64,000 nucleotides of DNA, from positions 1,240,001 to 1,304,000 of the forward strand of contig NZ_CP083740.1 in NCBI RefSeq assembly GCF_020150455.1. The letters run 5' to 3'. Source of the DNA: Bremerella sp. TYQ1. Its GTDB lineage: Bacteria > Planctomycetota > Planctomycetia > Pirellulales > Pirellulaceae. The position numbers and the translations under genes were made by a program. The notes under the pieces were generated by a model. It did not search any database. It was not told where the DNA came from and saw only the letters and a program-made list of their open reading frames with translations. Numbering within the stretch: the first letter of the stretch is position 1; the number at the start of each line of letters is the position of its first letter. Shown piece after piece: positions 1-8,885 of this stretch.

Positions 1-358
1 CTCGGTGGCCAACGTCCACCCTAACACTGTGCCAGCTCGGCGGTTGCTGGAAAGCGAAGGCTTTCAGTACGACAACCTGGTCGACATCTTCGAGGCTGGT
101 CCGGTGCTGCATTGTCAGCGAACCGAAATCCGCGCCGCCAAACAAAGCGAAGTCGTCCCGATTGCCCGCATTGAAGAAACCCTGGACGAAGACAGCATCG
201 TCGCGATTGTCTCAACGCGCGAGCCCTCCTTTCGAGCCAGCGGTGGAAGAGTGCGAGCTACGCCTGACGGCCTGGTGATCGAAGCCGCACTGGCCGCTGA
301 CCTCGCCGCGAAGCCAGGACAGTCAGTCCGCTTCGCCCCGCTTAAACCTCAAGGATAA
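1..358 (+). CDS. astA: Arginine N-succinyltransferase, C-terminal part (5' end outside window)
   Basis: This is the last ~118 codons of AstA, which transfers succinyl from succinyl-CoA to arginine, the first step of the AST arginine catabolic pathway in the cytoplasm. The reading frame is open to the window edge, so the gene starts upstream. The visible part carries the family's C-terminal landmark: a PARRLLESEGF stretch followed by VDIFEAGPVL, then the typical tail about precursor residues and a variable end. The next gene, astD, starts 22 bp downstream and astB overlaps that, so this is an AST operon in A-D-B order. astC and astE are not visible here. The identification rests on the C-terminal motif plus the neighbours. 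Confidence 0.85.
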   Translation, partial: SVANVHPNTVPARRLLESEGFQYDNLVDIFEAGPVLHCQRTEIRAAKQSEVVPIARIEETLDEDSIVAIVSTREPSFRASGGRVRATPDGLVIEAALAADLAAKPGQSVRFAPLKPQG

Positions 359-380
359 CCCTTCGCGAAGGAGCCTCCTC

Positions 381-1808
381 ATGCATTGTATCGACGGCCA
401 ATGGATCGCCGGAACCGGAGCGCGATTCACCAGCACCAATCCCGCCACCGAAGAAGACTTGTGGCAAGCCAACGCCGCGTCGGATGACGATGTCGCCGCA
501 GCGTTTGTCTCTGCCGCGACTGCTCAGGCGGACTGGGACGCCCTCGGCTGGGAGAAAAGGGCAGGGTACCTGAAACGTTTCGCCGAACTTGCCGCGGCGA
601 AGAGCGACTTTCTCGCGAACACAATCGCCGACGAAGTTGGCAAAGCCCTATGGGACGCCACAACCGAAGCGAAAGCAGTCGCGGCGAAATGTGACGTTAC
701 GATCGATGCCTACCAAAACCTGCGCGACACCACGCAGTTCACCAATGCGAAAATGTCTGGTCGAGTCGGATATCGACCGCTGGGCGTGACCGCGGTGATC
801 GGGCCATTTAACTTTCCGGCCCACGTCGCCAACGGACAGATCATGCCGTCGCTGTTGGCGGGCAACACGGTCGTCTTCAAACCGAGCGAACTAAGCCCCC
901 TCGTCGCTGAAGAAACCGTCAAGCTATGGCACGAAGCGGGCTTGCCGCCAGGCGTGTTGAATCTTGTCCAGGGAGCCGTTCCCACCAGCCAGGCCATTCT
1001 ACGGCAGCCGCAGCTTCGCGGACTGTTCTTCACCGGCAGCCGCATCACGGGAGGGAAGATTCGCGAAGCTCTCGCCCAGCGACTGGAAGTGTTGTTGGCC
1101 CTCGAACTGGGTGGCAACAATCCGCTGATCGCTCACCAAGTGTCCGATCTTGACCAAGCGGTCGATACGATCATCAAGTCGGCGTTCATGACCTCGGGGC
1201 AACGATGCACCTGCACGCGAAGGCTGATCGTTACCGGCGATTCGCAGCCCCTTCTGGATAAGCTGATCGAACAAACCGAAGCCGTCACGATTGGCCTGCC
1301 GCGTGATCCTTCCAATCCGTTCATGGGGCCGCTCATTCATGCCGCCGCGGTTGACAAAGTGCTGAACGTTCAGCAGCGTATGCTCGCCGATGGGGGCGTT
1401 TCTCTCGTCGAAGCAAAGCGTCAGCCGCTGGGCAATGCGTTTGTCAGTCCCGGCATTATCGACGTGACCAATAGCAGCGGACGTACCGATGAAGAAACGT
1501 TTGGCCCACTGCTTCAAGTCATTCGTGTCGATGATCTATCCGCGGCAATCCACGAAGCCAACAACACGCAGTATGGTCTTGTCGCAGGCATCTTGTGTGA
1601 CGATCGTGTCGACTTCGATCGCTTCCGCAATGAAGTCCGCGCGGGGCTGCTGAACTGGAATTTGCCAACAACTGGTGCGAGCGGACAGCTTCCTTTCGGC
1701 GGTGTCGGACAGAGTGGCAATTATCGCCCCGCCGGTTATCACGCGATCAACTTTTGCCACGTCCCCGTTGCGGAAGTGGAAGCGGTACCAGCGGAAGGGA
1801 ACGCGTAA
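381..1808 (+). CDS. astD: Succinylglutamate-semialdehyde dehydrogenase
   Basis: A 475-residue NAD(P)-dependent aldehyde dehydrogenase that oxidises N-succinylglutamate semialdehyde to N-succinylglutamate, the fourth AST step. The general-base glutamate lies in LELGGNNP near residue 242 and the nucleophilic cysteine in SGQRCTCTRR near residue 276. The GPFNFP stretch of the cofactor-binding region is also present. Length matches the AstD family. The ATG follows AAGGAG with about 8 nt spacing. The stop codon shares a base with the astB start (TAATG), which suggests translational coupling. ALDH paralogues are hard to tell apart by eye, but the position between astA and astB makes AstD the clear choice. 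Confidence 0.93.
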   Translation: MHCIDGQWIAGTGARFTSTNPATEEDLWQANAASDDDVAAAFVSAATAQADWDALGWEKRAGYLKRFAELAAAKSDFLANTIADEVGKALWDATTEAKAVAAKCDVTIDAYQNLRDTTQFTNAKMSGRVGYRPLGVTAVIGPFNFPAHVANGQIMPSLLAGNTVVFKPSELSPLVAEETVKLWHEAGLPPGVLNLVQGAVPTSQAILRQPQLRGLFFTGSRITGGKIREALAQRLEVLLALELGGNNPLIAHQVSDLDQAVDTIIKSAFMTSGQRCTCTRRLIVTGDSQPLLDKLIEQTEAVTIGLPRDPSNPFMGPLIHAAAVDKVLNVQQRMLADGGVSLVEAKRQPLGNAFVSPGIIDVTNSSGRTDEETFGPLLQVIRVDDLSAAIHEANNTQYGLVAGILCDDRVDFDRFRNEVRAGLLNWNLPTTGASGQLPFGGVGQSGNYRPAGYHAINFCHVPVAEVEAVPAEGNA

Positions 1809-3112
1809 TGTCGGCCGTGGAAGTTAACTTCGACGGGCTGATTGGGCCGACGCATCACTATGGTGGACTGTCGCTGGGGAACCGAGCTTCGCTGGCGCAT
1901 CGGCATGCGGCTTCTTCCCCGAAAAGGGCCGCCCTGCAGGGTCTCTCGAAGATGAAAAAGGTCGCCGACATGGGCGTTCGCCAGGCGTTTTTGCCACCGC
2001 AAACGCGTCCCCATTGGCCCACTTTGCAGGAAGCAGGTTTCACCGGTTCGCCTGCAGAGATCCTCACCCAAGCGAGTCAGGATCGGTCAGAGCTTTTAAG
2101 TATTGCGTACAGCGCTTCGGCGATGTGGACCGCCAATGCGGCGACCGTTTCTCCTGGCTATGACTGCGAAGATGGTCGTGTTCACTTCACGCCTGCCAAC
2201 TTGCAGACGATGCCGCATCGAAGGATTGAAGCGAAGCAGACCGCGGCCACACTTAGGGCGATCTTTCACGACACAAGCCACTTCGAAGTTCATGACCCGC
2301 TGCCAGCCACGTCGGAATTCAGCGACGAAGGAGCAGCCAATCATACGCGGTTTTGCCGCAACGGTGACGAGCCCGGTGTGGAACTGTTTGTTTACGGTCG
2401 CGACCAACAGAACGCCGTTTCGGACAATCAGTTTCCTGCACGGCAAACGTTGGCTGCCTGCGAAGCGATTGCTAAGCAGCATCAATTGAGCCCGGATCGA
2501 TGTGTCTTCGCCCGACAGCACCCCGGTGCAATTGCCGCAGGCGTGTTTCATAACGATGTCATCGCAGTAGGCAATCAGTCACTGCACTTAGTGCACGAAA
2601 TGGCGTTCGCCAATCAAGCGGCGATTTTAGCGGAACTGGCTGACAAGTTTGGCGAAGGATTGCAGCAGGTAGTCATCTCGAAAGAAGCGTTATCGCTTGA
2701 AGAAGCGGTGTCGACTTACTTCTTCAACAGTCAGTTACTAACGCGGCCCGATGGAAGCATGGTCTTGCTTTGCCCGATTGAATGTGCCGAGTCGCCGAAC
2801 GCACTCCGGCTGACGGAACAGTTGGTGGCCGGGGATAACCCGATTGCGGATTGCCAGTTCATCAACCTTCGCGAAAGCATGCACAACGGCGGCGGCCCGG
2901 CCTGTTTACGGTTACGGGTCGTGCTGACTGAAAAGGAACTCGCCGCCGTTCATCCAACGGTGTTTCTAACCGAAGCACGGTACGAAGAGCTTTCTGCTTG
3001 GGTGAATCGCCATTACCGTGATCAGTTGACTGTGGCTGATCTGGCCGACCCGCGGTTGGTGGAGGAAGTGGCTATTGCGCTGGAAGAGTTGCATGCGATG
3101 TTGGGGTTTTAA
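1808..3112 (+). CDS. astB: N-succinylarginine dihydrolase
   Basis: A 434-residue AstB, which hydrolyses N2-succinylarginine to N2-succinylornithine, two ammonia and CO2. The N-terminus VEVNFDGLIGPTHHYGGL is the characteristic start of the family. An ADPG... loop is not needed for the call because the C-terminal catalytic cysteine segment (NGGGPACLRLRVVL) and the histidine segment VFHNDVIAVGN are clear and fit the Cys-His-Glu triad of this guanidine-modifying superfamily. I chose the ATG that overlaps the astD stop (TAATG). An upstream in-frame start would lie inside astD. This is the last visible gene of the AST operon. No clear terminator follows, but a dispersed repeat lies 25 bp downstream. 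Confidence 0.93.
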   Translation: MSAVEVNFDGLIGPTHHYGGLSLGNRASLAHRHAASSPKRAALQGLSKMKKVADMGVRQAFLPPQTRPHWPTLQEAGFTGSPAEILTQASQDRSELLSIAYSASAMWTANAATVSPGYDCEDGRVHFTPANLQTMPHRRIEAKQTAATLRAIFHDTSHFEVHDPLPATSEFSDEGAANHTRFCRNGDEPGVELFVYGRDQQNAVSDNQFPARQTLAACEAIAKQHQLSPDRCVFARQHPGAIAAGVFHNDVIAVGNQSLHLVHEMAFANQAAILAELADKFGEGLQQVVISKEALSLEEAVSTYFFNSQLLTRPDGSMVLLCPIECAESPNALRLTEQLVAGDNPIADCQFINLRESMHNGGGPACLRLRVVLTEKELAAVHPTVFLTEARYEELSAWVNRHYRDQLTVADLADPRLVEEVAIALEELHAMLGF

Positions 3113-3136
3113 CAGAACGCCACGCGTTTGCATTGA

Positions 3137-3183
3137 CCTCTATTCGCTGCGCTCCCCAGGTTGCAAGCAACCGTGGGCTACCC
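3137..3183 (-). repeat. Dispersed 47-bp intergenic repeat, copy 1
   Basis: Read on the minus strand, this 47-bp block matches the block at 27135-27181 at 43 of 47 positions, and all four differences are transitions. Its core GGTTGCTTGCAACC is an inverted repeat with a 2-nt centre. It lies in the short convergent gap between astB and the amidase gene. It is REP-like, but its mobility or function is unknown. Confidence 0.75.
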
Positions 3184-3245
3184 GAGTTTAGGCTATGCAG
3201 ACATCGTAAGCCCAGACGTTGCGAGGGCTCCTCGTTCAATTGGTT

Positions 3246-4658
3246 TTAATCCAACATCTTGGGGCGGATCGATGTTAGTGGCCGGGCTTGTTGATAGAAG
3301 TGTGCCGCTTGCAGGACCAGGGCATCGGCGTGGCGGGGGCCGACGATTTGAAGCCCGATTGGTAATCCTTGCGAGGTGAATCCGCATGGTACCGAAACGG
3401 CAGGTTGCCCGGTCATGTTGAACGGATAGGTATACGGGGTCCATGTCGGCCAACGATCTTGTTCCCATCCGGCAGGCACTTCCAGCCCGGCATCGAAGGC
3501 CGGAATCGGCAATGTCGGCGTCAGCAGCAAGTCGTACTTCTGATGGAAAAGACTCATCGTTTCGGTCAGTGCCGCGCGTTCGTTCGACGCTTCTAAAAAT
3601 TCGAGCATCGACAACTTGCTGGCCCACTCGGCAACATGGATTAAATTCGGATCCATCTTCGCGCGGTCTTCGGGGCCGATATCTCGCAGGGCGTTGGCTG
3701 CGCCGCCGTAGAATAATCGGTTGAACGATTCGAGCGGATCGGAGAAGCCAGGATCGCACTCTTCCACGATCCCGCCTGCTTCCTCGAATGCGGCCCCAGT
3801 CGCGACCACTGCGGCATGCACGTCGGGATCGTTCTTCACGTAGCCAAGCGTGGGGCTCAACGCGATTCGCAATCCGCTTAAGTCGACATGCTCCAAGACA
3901 TCGCGGAAGGAAACGGAACAGTTGGGCAGCGTCATGTCGCGCGGATCAGGCTCGGCCAAAACGTCCATCAGCAAAGCGGTGTCGGCGACGGTCCACGTCA
4001 TCGGTCCCACGTGGGCCAGTGGATAAAACGCACTGGGAGGCCACATGGGGCAAACGCCGTGGGTAGGCTTATGTCCAACGATTCCGCAGAAGCCTGCCGG
4101 GATTCGAATCGACCCACCAGCGTCGGTCCCAAGTGCCAAGGGGCCCATGCCAAGGGGAACTGCTGCACCACTGCCGCCGCTGGACCCTCCGGAAACTTTG
4201 CTCGGATCCCAAGGGTTCGACGTGACGCCATCGAGCGGGTTATCGGTCACTCCTTTCCAGCCAAACTCTGGCGTGGTGGTTCGGCCGAGCGGAACAAATC
4301 CGTTACGGCGAAGTGCCGCAATCGCAGGAGCATCCACCGAAACCGGTTCAGGGGAAGTCAGTGTCGAACCTTTCCGGTTCGGCCACCCTTTGGTCATGAA
4401 GATATCTTTGACGGCGACAGGGACGCCATCGATCGGACCAAGCGGCGTGCCGAGTCGCCAACGCTCGGTCGAACGTTGGGCCGCCTCCATGGTGATTTCT
4501 TCGTTAAGAATGTTGTAGGCGTTGACTTTTTCGTTGTGCTGATGAATCCGCGCGAGGCATGCCTCGGCCGCTTCGGTGGGGGTAAGCTCGCCGGTGGCGA
4601 AAAACGTCGTCATTTCGCCTGCGGTCATATCGGCCACTTGAGTCGACTCGTGAGACAT
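3246..4658 (-). CDS. Amidase (amidase-signature family)
   Basis: A 470-residue amidase-signature hydrolase. The Lys/cis-Ser/Ser triad is complete: K84 in VAVKDIF, the serine of the GGSSGGSG loop near 160, and the nucleophile S183 in GTDAGGSIR. These enzymes hydrolyse carboxamides of many kinds, and the substrate cannot be read from the sequence. GatA is possible by family, but no gatB or gatC is nearby and the C-terminal part looks like stand-alone amidases. It follows the U32-like gene on the same strand after a 141-bp gap, so co-transcription is possible. No secretion signal is visible, so the protein is probably cytoplasmic. Confidence 0.88.
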   Translation of the reverse strand: MSHESTQVADMTAGEMTTFFATGELTPTEAAEACLARIHQHNEKVNAYNILNEEITMEAAQRSTERWRLGTPLGPIDGVPVAVKDIFMTKGWPNRKGSTLTSPEPVSVDAPAIAALRRNGFVPLGRTTTPEFGWKGVTDNPLDGVTSNPWDPSKVSGGSSGGSGAAVPLGMGPLALGTDAGGSIRIPAGFCGIVGHKPTHGVCPMWPPSAFYPLAHVGPMTWTVADTALLMDVLAEPDPRDMTLPNCSVSFRDVLEHVDLSGLRIALSPTLGYVKNDPDVHAAVVATGAAFEEAGGIVEECDPGFSDPLESFNRLFYGGAANALRDIGPEDRAKMDPNLIHVAEWASKLSMLEFLEASNERAALTETMSLFHQKYDLLLTPTLPIPAFDAGLEVPAGWEQDRWPTWTPYTYPFNMTGQPAVSVPCGFTSQGLPIGLQIVGPRHADALVLQAAHFYQQARPLTSIRPKMLD

Positions 4659-4799
4659 GCTCCGTTCCTTTTTTAAATGCTCATCAGCGTATTATGTCCG
4701 GTCGTAACTGTCGGTAAATTCATCGATGGCTATCTGACGAAGCCGCCCATAGCCACCTTGCGTTTGCCAAGCGTCATTCAAGAAGAACGAGCGGAACGC

Positions 4800-5744
4800 T
4801 TAGCGGGGGATGACGAGATCGTCCGCGCCGGTGGGCGACGCTTTGACAGGGGCACCTTCTCGCTCGATCAATTCCATAACGACCGCCGCGTTGCGAACGC
4901 GTTCGCGGATTTGGGCGTCGTGGTATTCGGGCGTGTTCCAAGGGGCGTAAATCTCTTCTTCCGACGGGCCAGGCTCGATCTTGAAGTAGCAAGGAGCACA
5001 CAGCCGCGCGATTTCAGCTGCCTCATAGAAACGAACGAAGCCTCCCATGGCGTTGACCAGGCAGAGGTAAATGTCCATCGGAATGCTGATCGCGCTGCGG
5101 ATGCTTGAAAGCATCGGTAACGTCAGGTCGGCCAGCGGATTGAAACTGTTGGCCCCCAGCTTTTCAGCCAATTGGGCCCCCGCCGGATTGGCGTGCCCGG
5201 CAAAGACCGACAGTTTGAAGATCGTTTCGCTAGGAATCACGTTCTTATCGCGTAGTCCACTGACGAGCGACAACAAACCTTCATCCGGGACAAGAAACCC
5301 GCGAAAACCTGCTTCCAGACAGCGATCGCAATCTTTCAGCCAGTGGCGGATACTATCGACACCACGAAGCCGCATGCCTGAGACAATCCCTTCGCTGGTC
5401 GAGATCTGCCGCCCGGTATCCCACCCGCGACGCGGGCCGAGGGTCATGATGACTTCAATCTTTTTGTATTTGCAAAGTGCGGCGAATTCGTTCAGTTCGC
5501 TTTGCGTAAGGAATGTCGCCCCACCGACGGTGGCAATGATGCGGTGAACAGGAACGTTCAGCTTTTCCGCTTCAGCGAGCATCGTTTCGAGGGCCGAAAG
5601 ACGTTCGACCCCGGCGATTTCAATTCGAAAGTGTCCGCCATCTGGAAAAGAGTGTGCGGAAGTGGGGAGCGAATAGTTGTCTCTTGTGGTCAGTCCTTGT
5701 TCGACGAGGGCAGCTTCCAGTTTCTCGTTGTCGATTCCAGTCAA
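4800..5744 (-). CDS. TIM-barrel protein, U32-peptidase-like (function unknown)
   Basis: About 314 residues, mostly alternating strand/helix segments. It resembles the TIM-barrel part of proteins annotated as U32 family peptidases; the stretch around FNPLADLTLPML and the later GGFVRFYE are the recognisable parts. I cannot confirm peptidase activity and see no catalytic signature. No ATG is well placed. I chose a TTG preceded by AAGGGAG with 7-nt spacing; a TTG 23 codons further upstream lacks a ribosome-binding site. It is divergent from the aminotransferase at 6025 across about 280 bp and upstream of the amidase on the same strand. Together they may form a small amide or amino-acid catabolic set, which is inference. 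Confidence 0.6.
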   Translation of the reverse strand: MTGIDNEKLEAALVEQGLTTRDNYSLPTSAHSFPDGGHFRIEIAGVERLSALETMLAEAEKLNVPVHRIIATVGGATFLTQSELNEFAALCKYKKIEVIMTLGPRRGWDTGRQISTSEGIVSGMRLRGVDSIRHWLKDCDRCLEAGFRGFLVPDEGLLSLVSGLRDKNVIPSETIFKLSVFAGHANPAGAQLAEKLGANSFNPLADLTLPMLSSIRSAISIPMDIYLCLVNAMGGFVRFYEAAEIARLCAPCYFKIEPGPSEEEIYAPWNTPEYHDAQIRERVRNAAVVMELIEREGAPVKASPTGADDLVIPR

Positions 5745-6024
5745 TTGAATGCTCCCTTGGCTGACGAAAGAATGAAGTTGTCCGCCGTTTGCTAAGCATC
5801 GGCGACTGGGCAAGTCTCGCTACGACCGTTCCTACATGGAATAAAAGTGTGTAACGCATCGTATCGATTCTGTCGCAAGAGTCCAACCGCGAATAACTTT
5901 TTCTTTGGAACTACCTGATTGTTCTTGAAATGAAAACTTAATTTCGGGCAAGATGCTTTTGTCGCACCCCAACCACTCCGAGTGAAGCCAGACCGCGTTG
6001 TCCAACGAAGAGGAATTGGAACCT

Positions 6025-7245
6025 ATGTCGAGCGAAATGTCTGAGAAGCTGATTTCTGGTCTCAAGATTCCTACGGCCGAAGATGCTTTTGAATGGAGCC
6101 CGCCGCTGAGGGCTTTGCCGGTTCCTGGGATTCGCCGGATGGTGAACCTTGCCGCTTCGATGAAGGATGTCATTCATCTTTCGATCGGACAGCCAGACTT
6201 CCCTTGTCCCAAGCATATCGTCGACGCATACATTCATGCGCTGCAGGAAGGAGAAACCGGCTACACCATGGATGCCGGTTTGCCGGAACTGCTGAAAGAG
6301 CTTTCCAGTTATTACTGCAAACGAACCGGACGAGAGATCACCGAAGACAACATCCTTGTCACGACCGGGGCAACGGAAGCGATGTACCTGGCCATTAGCG
6401 TCACGTCCGCGCCCGGTCGGCAGTTTCTGATTCCCGACCCTTGCTTCCCGCTGTATGCTCCGCTTGTTCGCATGCATGGGGGCGAAGTCAAACCGATCCC
6501 AACGCGAGCCGAGCATGGGCATCAACTCGATCCGCAAGACGTCATCAACGCAATCGGGCCACGGACGTTCGCGATTATCTTAAATTCGCCCAACAATCCG
6601 ACCGGAGCGGTTTACCCGCAAGAGACGATCGAGGCGATCGTGCAGGAAGCAGCCTACCAGGGTATCAAAGTGATCAGCGACGAAGTGTACGATCACTTGT
6701 TGCTGGACGACTTAGACTACGCCAGCGTGCTGGGACATGCGTCGGACTTAGACCACGTGATGATCGCCAGTAGTTTCTCGAAGTCGTACTCGATGGCAGG
6801 CCTGCGAATCGGCTGGGTTATTTCCAGTCAGGGAACGATCAAGATGCTACGGCGTTACCACATGTTTACCACCACGGTAGCCAACACGCCGTCGCAGTGG
6901 GCAGGCGTTGCCGCGCTGCGGGGTGGCGAAGAGTGCATCGCCGACATGGTCAAAGAGTATCGCCGCAGGCGCGACCGCATCGTGCAGCTAGTGAGCGAAT
7001 CACCTCACCTGACTGGTTATTGGCCGCAAGGGGGTTTCTTCATTTTCCCTTCGCTGCCGCCGCACACCAATGCGAGTAACGTGGCGCTGCGAATGCTGGA
7101 AGATATCGGCGTCTGTGTCGTACCAGGCGAAGCCTTCGGCGAGAGCTGTAACAATTCGTTGCGAATCAGTTATTCGACGTCGATGGAGAAAATCGAAGAG
7201 GCGTTCCAACGGATGATTCCGTGGCTGGCCAAGCAAGAGCTTTAA
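6025..7245 (+). CDS. Pyridoxal-phosphate aminotransferase, class I/II
   Basis: A 406-residue fold-type I aminotransferase of the aspartate aminotransferase family. The PLP-binding lysine is K253 in SSFSKSYSMAGLRIGW. NSPNNPTGAV and the SDEVYDHL segment supply the other cofactor contacts, and a C-terminal RISYS arginine would bind the substrate carboxylate. The amino donor cannot be assigned. The ATG at 6025 follows GAGGAA; an in-frame TTG 9 codons upstream is less likely. The stop codon overlaps the convergent kptA stop by 4 bp within a TTAA. About 280 bp separate it from the divergent U32-like gene, and I see no operator in that gap. Confidence 0.9.
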   Translation: MSSEMSEKLISGLKIPTAEDAFEWSPPLRALPVPGIRRMVNLAASMKDVIHLSIGQPDFPCPKHIVDAYIHALQEGETGYTMDAGLPELLKELSSYYCKRTGREITEDNILVTTGATEAMYLAISVTSAPGRQFLIPDPCFPLYAPLVRMHGGEVKPIPTRAEHGHQLDPQDVINAIGPRTFAIILNSPNNPTGAVYPQETIEAIVQEAAYQGIKVISDEVYDHLLLDDLDYASVLGHASDLDHVMIASSFSKSYSMAGLRIGWVISSQGTIKMLRRYHMFTTTVANTPSQWAGVAALRGGEECIADMVKEYRRRRDRIVQLVSESPHLTGYWPQGGFFIFPSLPPHTNASNVALRMLEDIGVCVVPGEAFGESCNNSLRISYSTSMEKIEEAFQRMIPWLAKQEL

Positions 7246-7802
7246 GCGTCGTCGAGCGGACGGAGATACTCCGGCGGAACGTGATCGGTAAGCCAAACAT
7301 CGTTTTCGGTCACGAAGAACTCGTGCCCTGCCGCATGCATCCTTTGGGCGTCGACAGCCAAGACAACCGGTTTCCCATGGCGTTGTCCCACAGCAATCAT
7401 CGTTTCGCGATTGGTCGAAAGATGAACGTGATGCCGTCGCCCTTTGATGAGTCCTTGCTCGAAGATCGATTCGAGAAAGCGTGTCGCGGTGCCATGAAAC
7501 AAAAGCTCCGGCGGCGTCGCCACTTCGTACTGCAAGTCAACTTTGGCCGAATGCCCTTGTCGCGCTCGAATCTGCGAGCCATCTTCCGAGAACTCGAATC
7601 GCTGCTTGTCGTTGGTACGCACGACTTCGTCCAGCAGGTCTCGTGATACCGTTTTGCCATGCTGCGAGAGAGCGGCTAATAGTTCTTCGACAGTCACCCA
7701 GCCGCCAGGGCTTAGTGAAATTCCGATCGAGTCTGGCCGATGCCGTAAGACATAGCTCAGCCGCTTGCTGACCGATTTCCGTTTGTCAGCACTTAGGTTC
7801 AT
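7242..7802 (-). CDS. kptA: RNA 2'-phosphotransferase (Tpt1/KptA family)
   Basis: A 186-residue KptA. The family removes an internal RNA 2'-phosphate in two steps with NAD+, giving nicotinamide and ADP-ribose 1'',2''-cyclic phosphate. The diagnostic segments are present: KRLSYVLRHRPD with the Arg-His pair, IRARQGHS, LFHGT, HVHLS, and the VWLTDHVPPEYL tail. I chose the ATG that overlaps the upstream NADAR stop (ATGA), which indicates translational coupling. It is the last gene of the pncB-nrtR-pncA-NADAR-kptA operon. Bacterial KptA usually has no known tRNA-splicing substrate, so its placement with NAD salvage genes is informative. No RNA ligase or 2'-phosphate-generating enzyme is visible nearby. 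Confidence 0.92.
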   Translation of the reverse strand: MNLSADKRKSVSKRLSYVLRHRPDSIGISLSPGGWVTVEELLAALSQHGKTVSRDLLDEVVRTNDKQRFEFSEDGSQIRARQGHSAKVDLQYEVATPPELLFHGTATRFLESIFEQGLIKGRRHHVHLSTNRETMIAVGQRHGKPVVLAVDAQRMHAAGHEFFVTENDVWLTDHVPPEYLRPLDDA

Positions 7803-8266
7803 TGTTGCATTCCTTGTGTTTGTCGTTTCTTTTCGTTTTGTAATTGTTCGCGTAGCTCCATGAGCAGCTTGCCAAGCCAGTTTTGCCCGGTACCATCTTT
7901 TCCAACGCCCCAAAAGTAATCGCGAGCGGCTGCCTCGACGAGCGGTTCGTCGCCGGTGCTCAAAAGTAACTCTCGCAGTTCGGCATGCTCGGCGAACTTT
8001 GCTTGAAGCGCTTCGCGCATCACGTCGACTTTCACTTCTTCCCAGTCTTCGCGAATCTTCACTTTGCGGCTCCGGCCAAGACGAGCAGCGATCATCGGAC
8101 TTTTCGTCTCGCGAATCTTTTCCCGATACGCTTCATCCTCGAACTTCATGACTTGGAAGTAATGCTCGCTGGTTCGATAAAACTGCCCGTCCACGTGAAA
8201 ACCGAAAGCGGCAAAGTTCGAGAACTCACCATACTTCGCTTTGGTCGAATAAAATTCAATCGCCAT
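7799..8266 (-). CDS. NADAR-family protein (YbiA-like, DUF1768)
   Basis: A 155-residue NADAR domain protein. Diagnostic parts are FSNFAAF near the N-terminus, SEHYFQVMKF with the conserved glutamate-histidine pair, and the C-terminal DYFWGVGKDG...GQNWLGKLLMELR. NADAR proteins act as glycosidases on N-ribosyl or ADP-ribosyl substrates; members are reported to remove ADP-ribose from guanine bases, and YbiA relatives act on riboflavin intermediates. Which applies here is not visible. It sits 13 bp after pncA and overlaps kptA by 4 bp. The link to NAD salvage and an ADP-ribose-sensing regulator favours an ADP-ribose role. No DarT-like ADP-ribosyltransferase toxin is visible in the window. Confidence 0.88.
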   Translation of the reverse strand: MAIEFYSTKAKYGEFSNFAAFGFHVDGQFYRTSEHYFQVMKFEDEAYREKIRETKSPMIAARLGRSRKVKIREDWEEVKVDVMREALQAKFAEHAELRELLLSTGDEPLVEAAARDYFWGVGKDGTGQNWLGKLLMELREQLQNEKKRQTQGMQQ

Positions 8267-8279
8267 CGTTAGCTCCTTT

Positions 8280-8876
8280 CTAAATCACGTTAATGCCTGC
8301 GGCCTGCATCGCTTCGATCGCCTTGTCGCAATCGCCCGGCGAAAGCTCGACACCGCGAATGCCTTCTCGATGGACGATCGTTTTGAAACCAAGCGAAACG
8401 GCATCGAGAGCGGTGAACTTCACACAGTAGTCTGTCGCCAGGCCGACCAAGTGGACTTCGTCGACACCCTTTTCCTTGAGGTATTGTTCCAGTCCAGTCG
8501 CGGTGCGATGGTCGTTATCGAAGAACCCGCTGTAGCTATCGATCTCACGATCGGTCCCTTTTGGTACAACATGATCGATGCCATGTTGGTTCAGCTCCGC
8601 GGCGAATTCGGCCCCCAGACTTCCTTGAACGCAATGATCCGGCCAAAGTACCTGGGGAATCCCGTTCAGCTCGATCATTTCTCCCACGCCATGTCCCTTG
8701 TGCTGACTGGCAAACGAACGATGATCGCCTGGATGCCAATCCTGCGTGGCAACCACCAACGGAAATTGCTCCATCAACGAATTCGCCACCGGAACGACAA
8801 TATCTCCCTCAGCAACCGCCAACGCGCCCCCCGGCAAAAAGTCGTTCTGAATATCAATCAACAAAAGGGCTTTCAT
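8280..8876 (-). CDS. pncA: Nicotinamidase
   Basis: A 198-residue isochorismatase-fold hydrolase that converts nicotinamide to nicotinate in the cytoplasm. The Asp-Lys-Cys triad is visible: D8 in LLIDIQNDF, the lysine of VVPKGTD, and the cysteine of GLATDYCVK. The metal-binding DWHPGDH motif is intact, as is the WPDHCVQGS segment typical of PncA rather than generic isochorismatases. It lies 9 bp after nrtR and 13 bp before the NADAR gene. Its product feeds PncB in the same operon, and its substrate is also the by-product of the KptA reaction. Confidence 0.95.
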   Translation of the reverse strand: MKALLLIDIQNDFLPGGALAVAEGDIVVPVANSLMEQFPLVVATQDWHPGDHRSFASQHKGHGVGEMIELNGIPQVLWPDHCVQGSLGAEFAAELNQHGIDHVVPKGTDREIDSYSGFFDNDHRTATGLEQYLKEKGVDEVHLVGLATDYCVKFTALDAVSLGFKTIVHREGIRGVELSPGDCDKAIEAMQAAGINVI

Positions 8877-8885
8877 GACGCTCTC

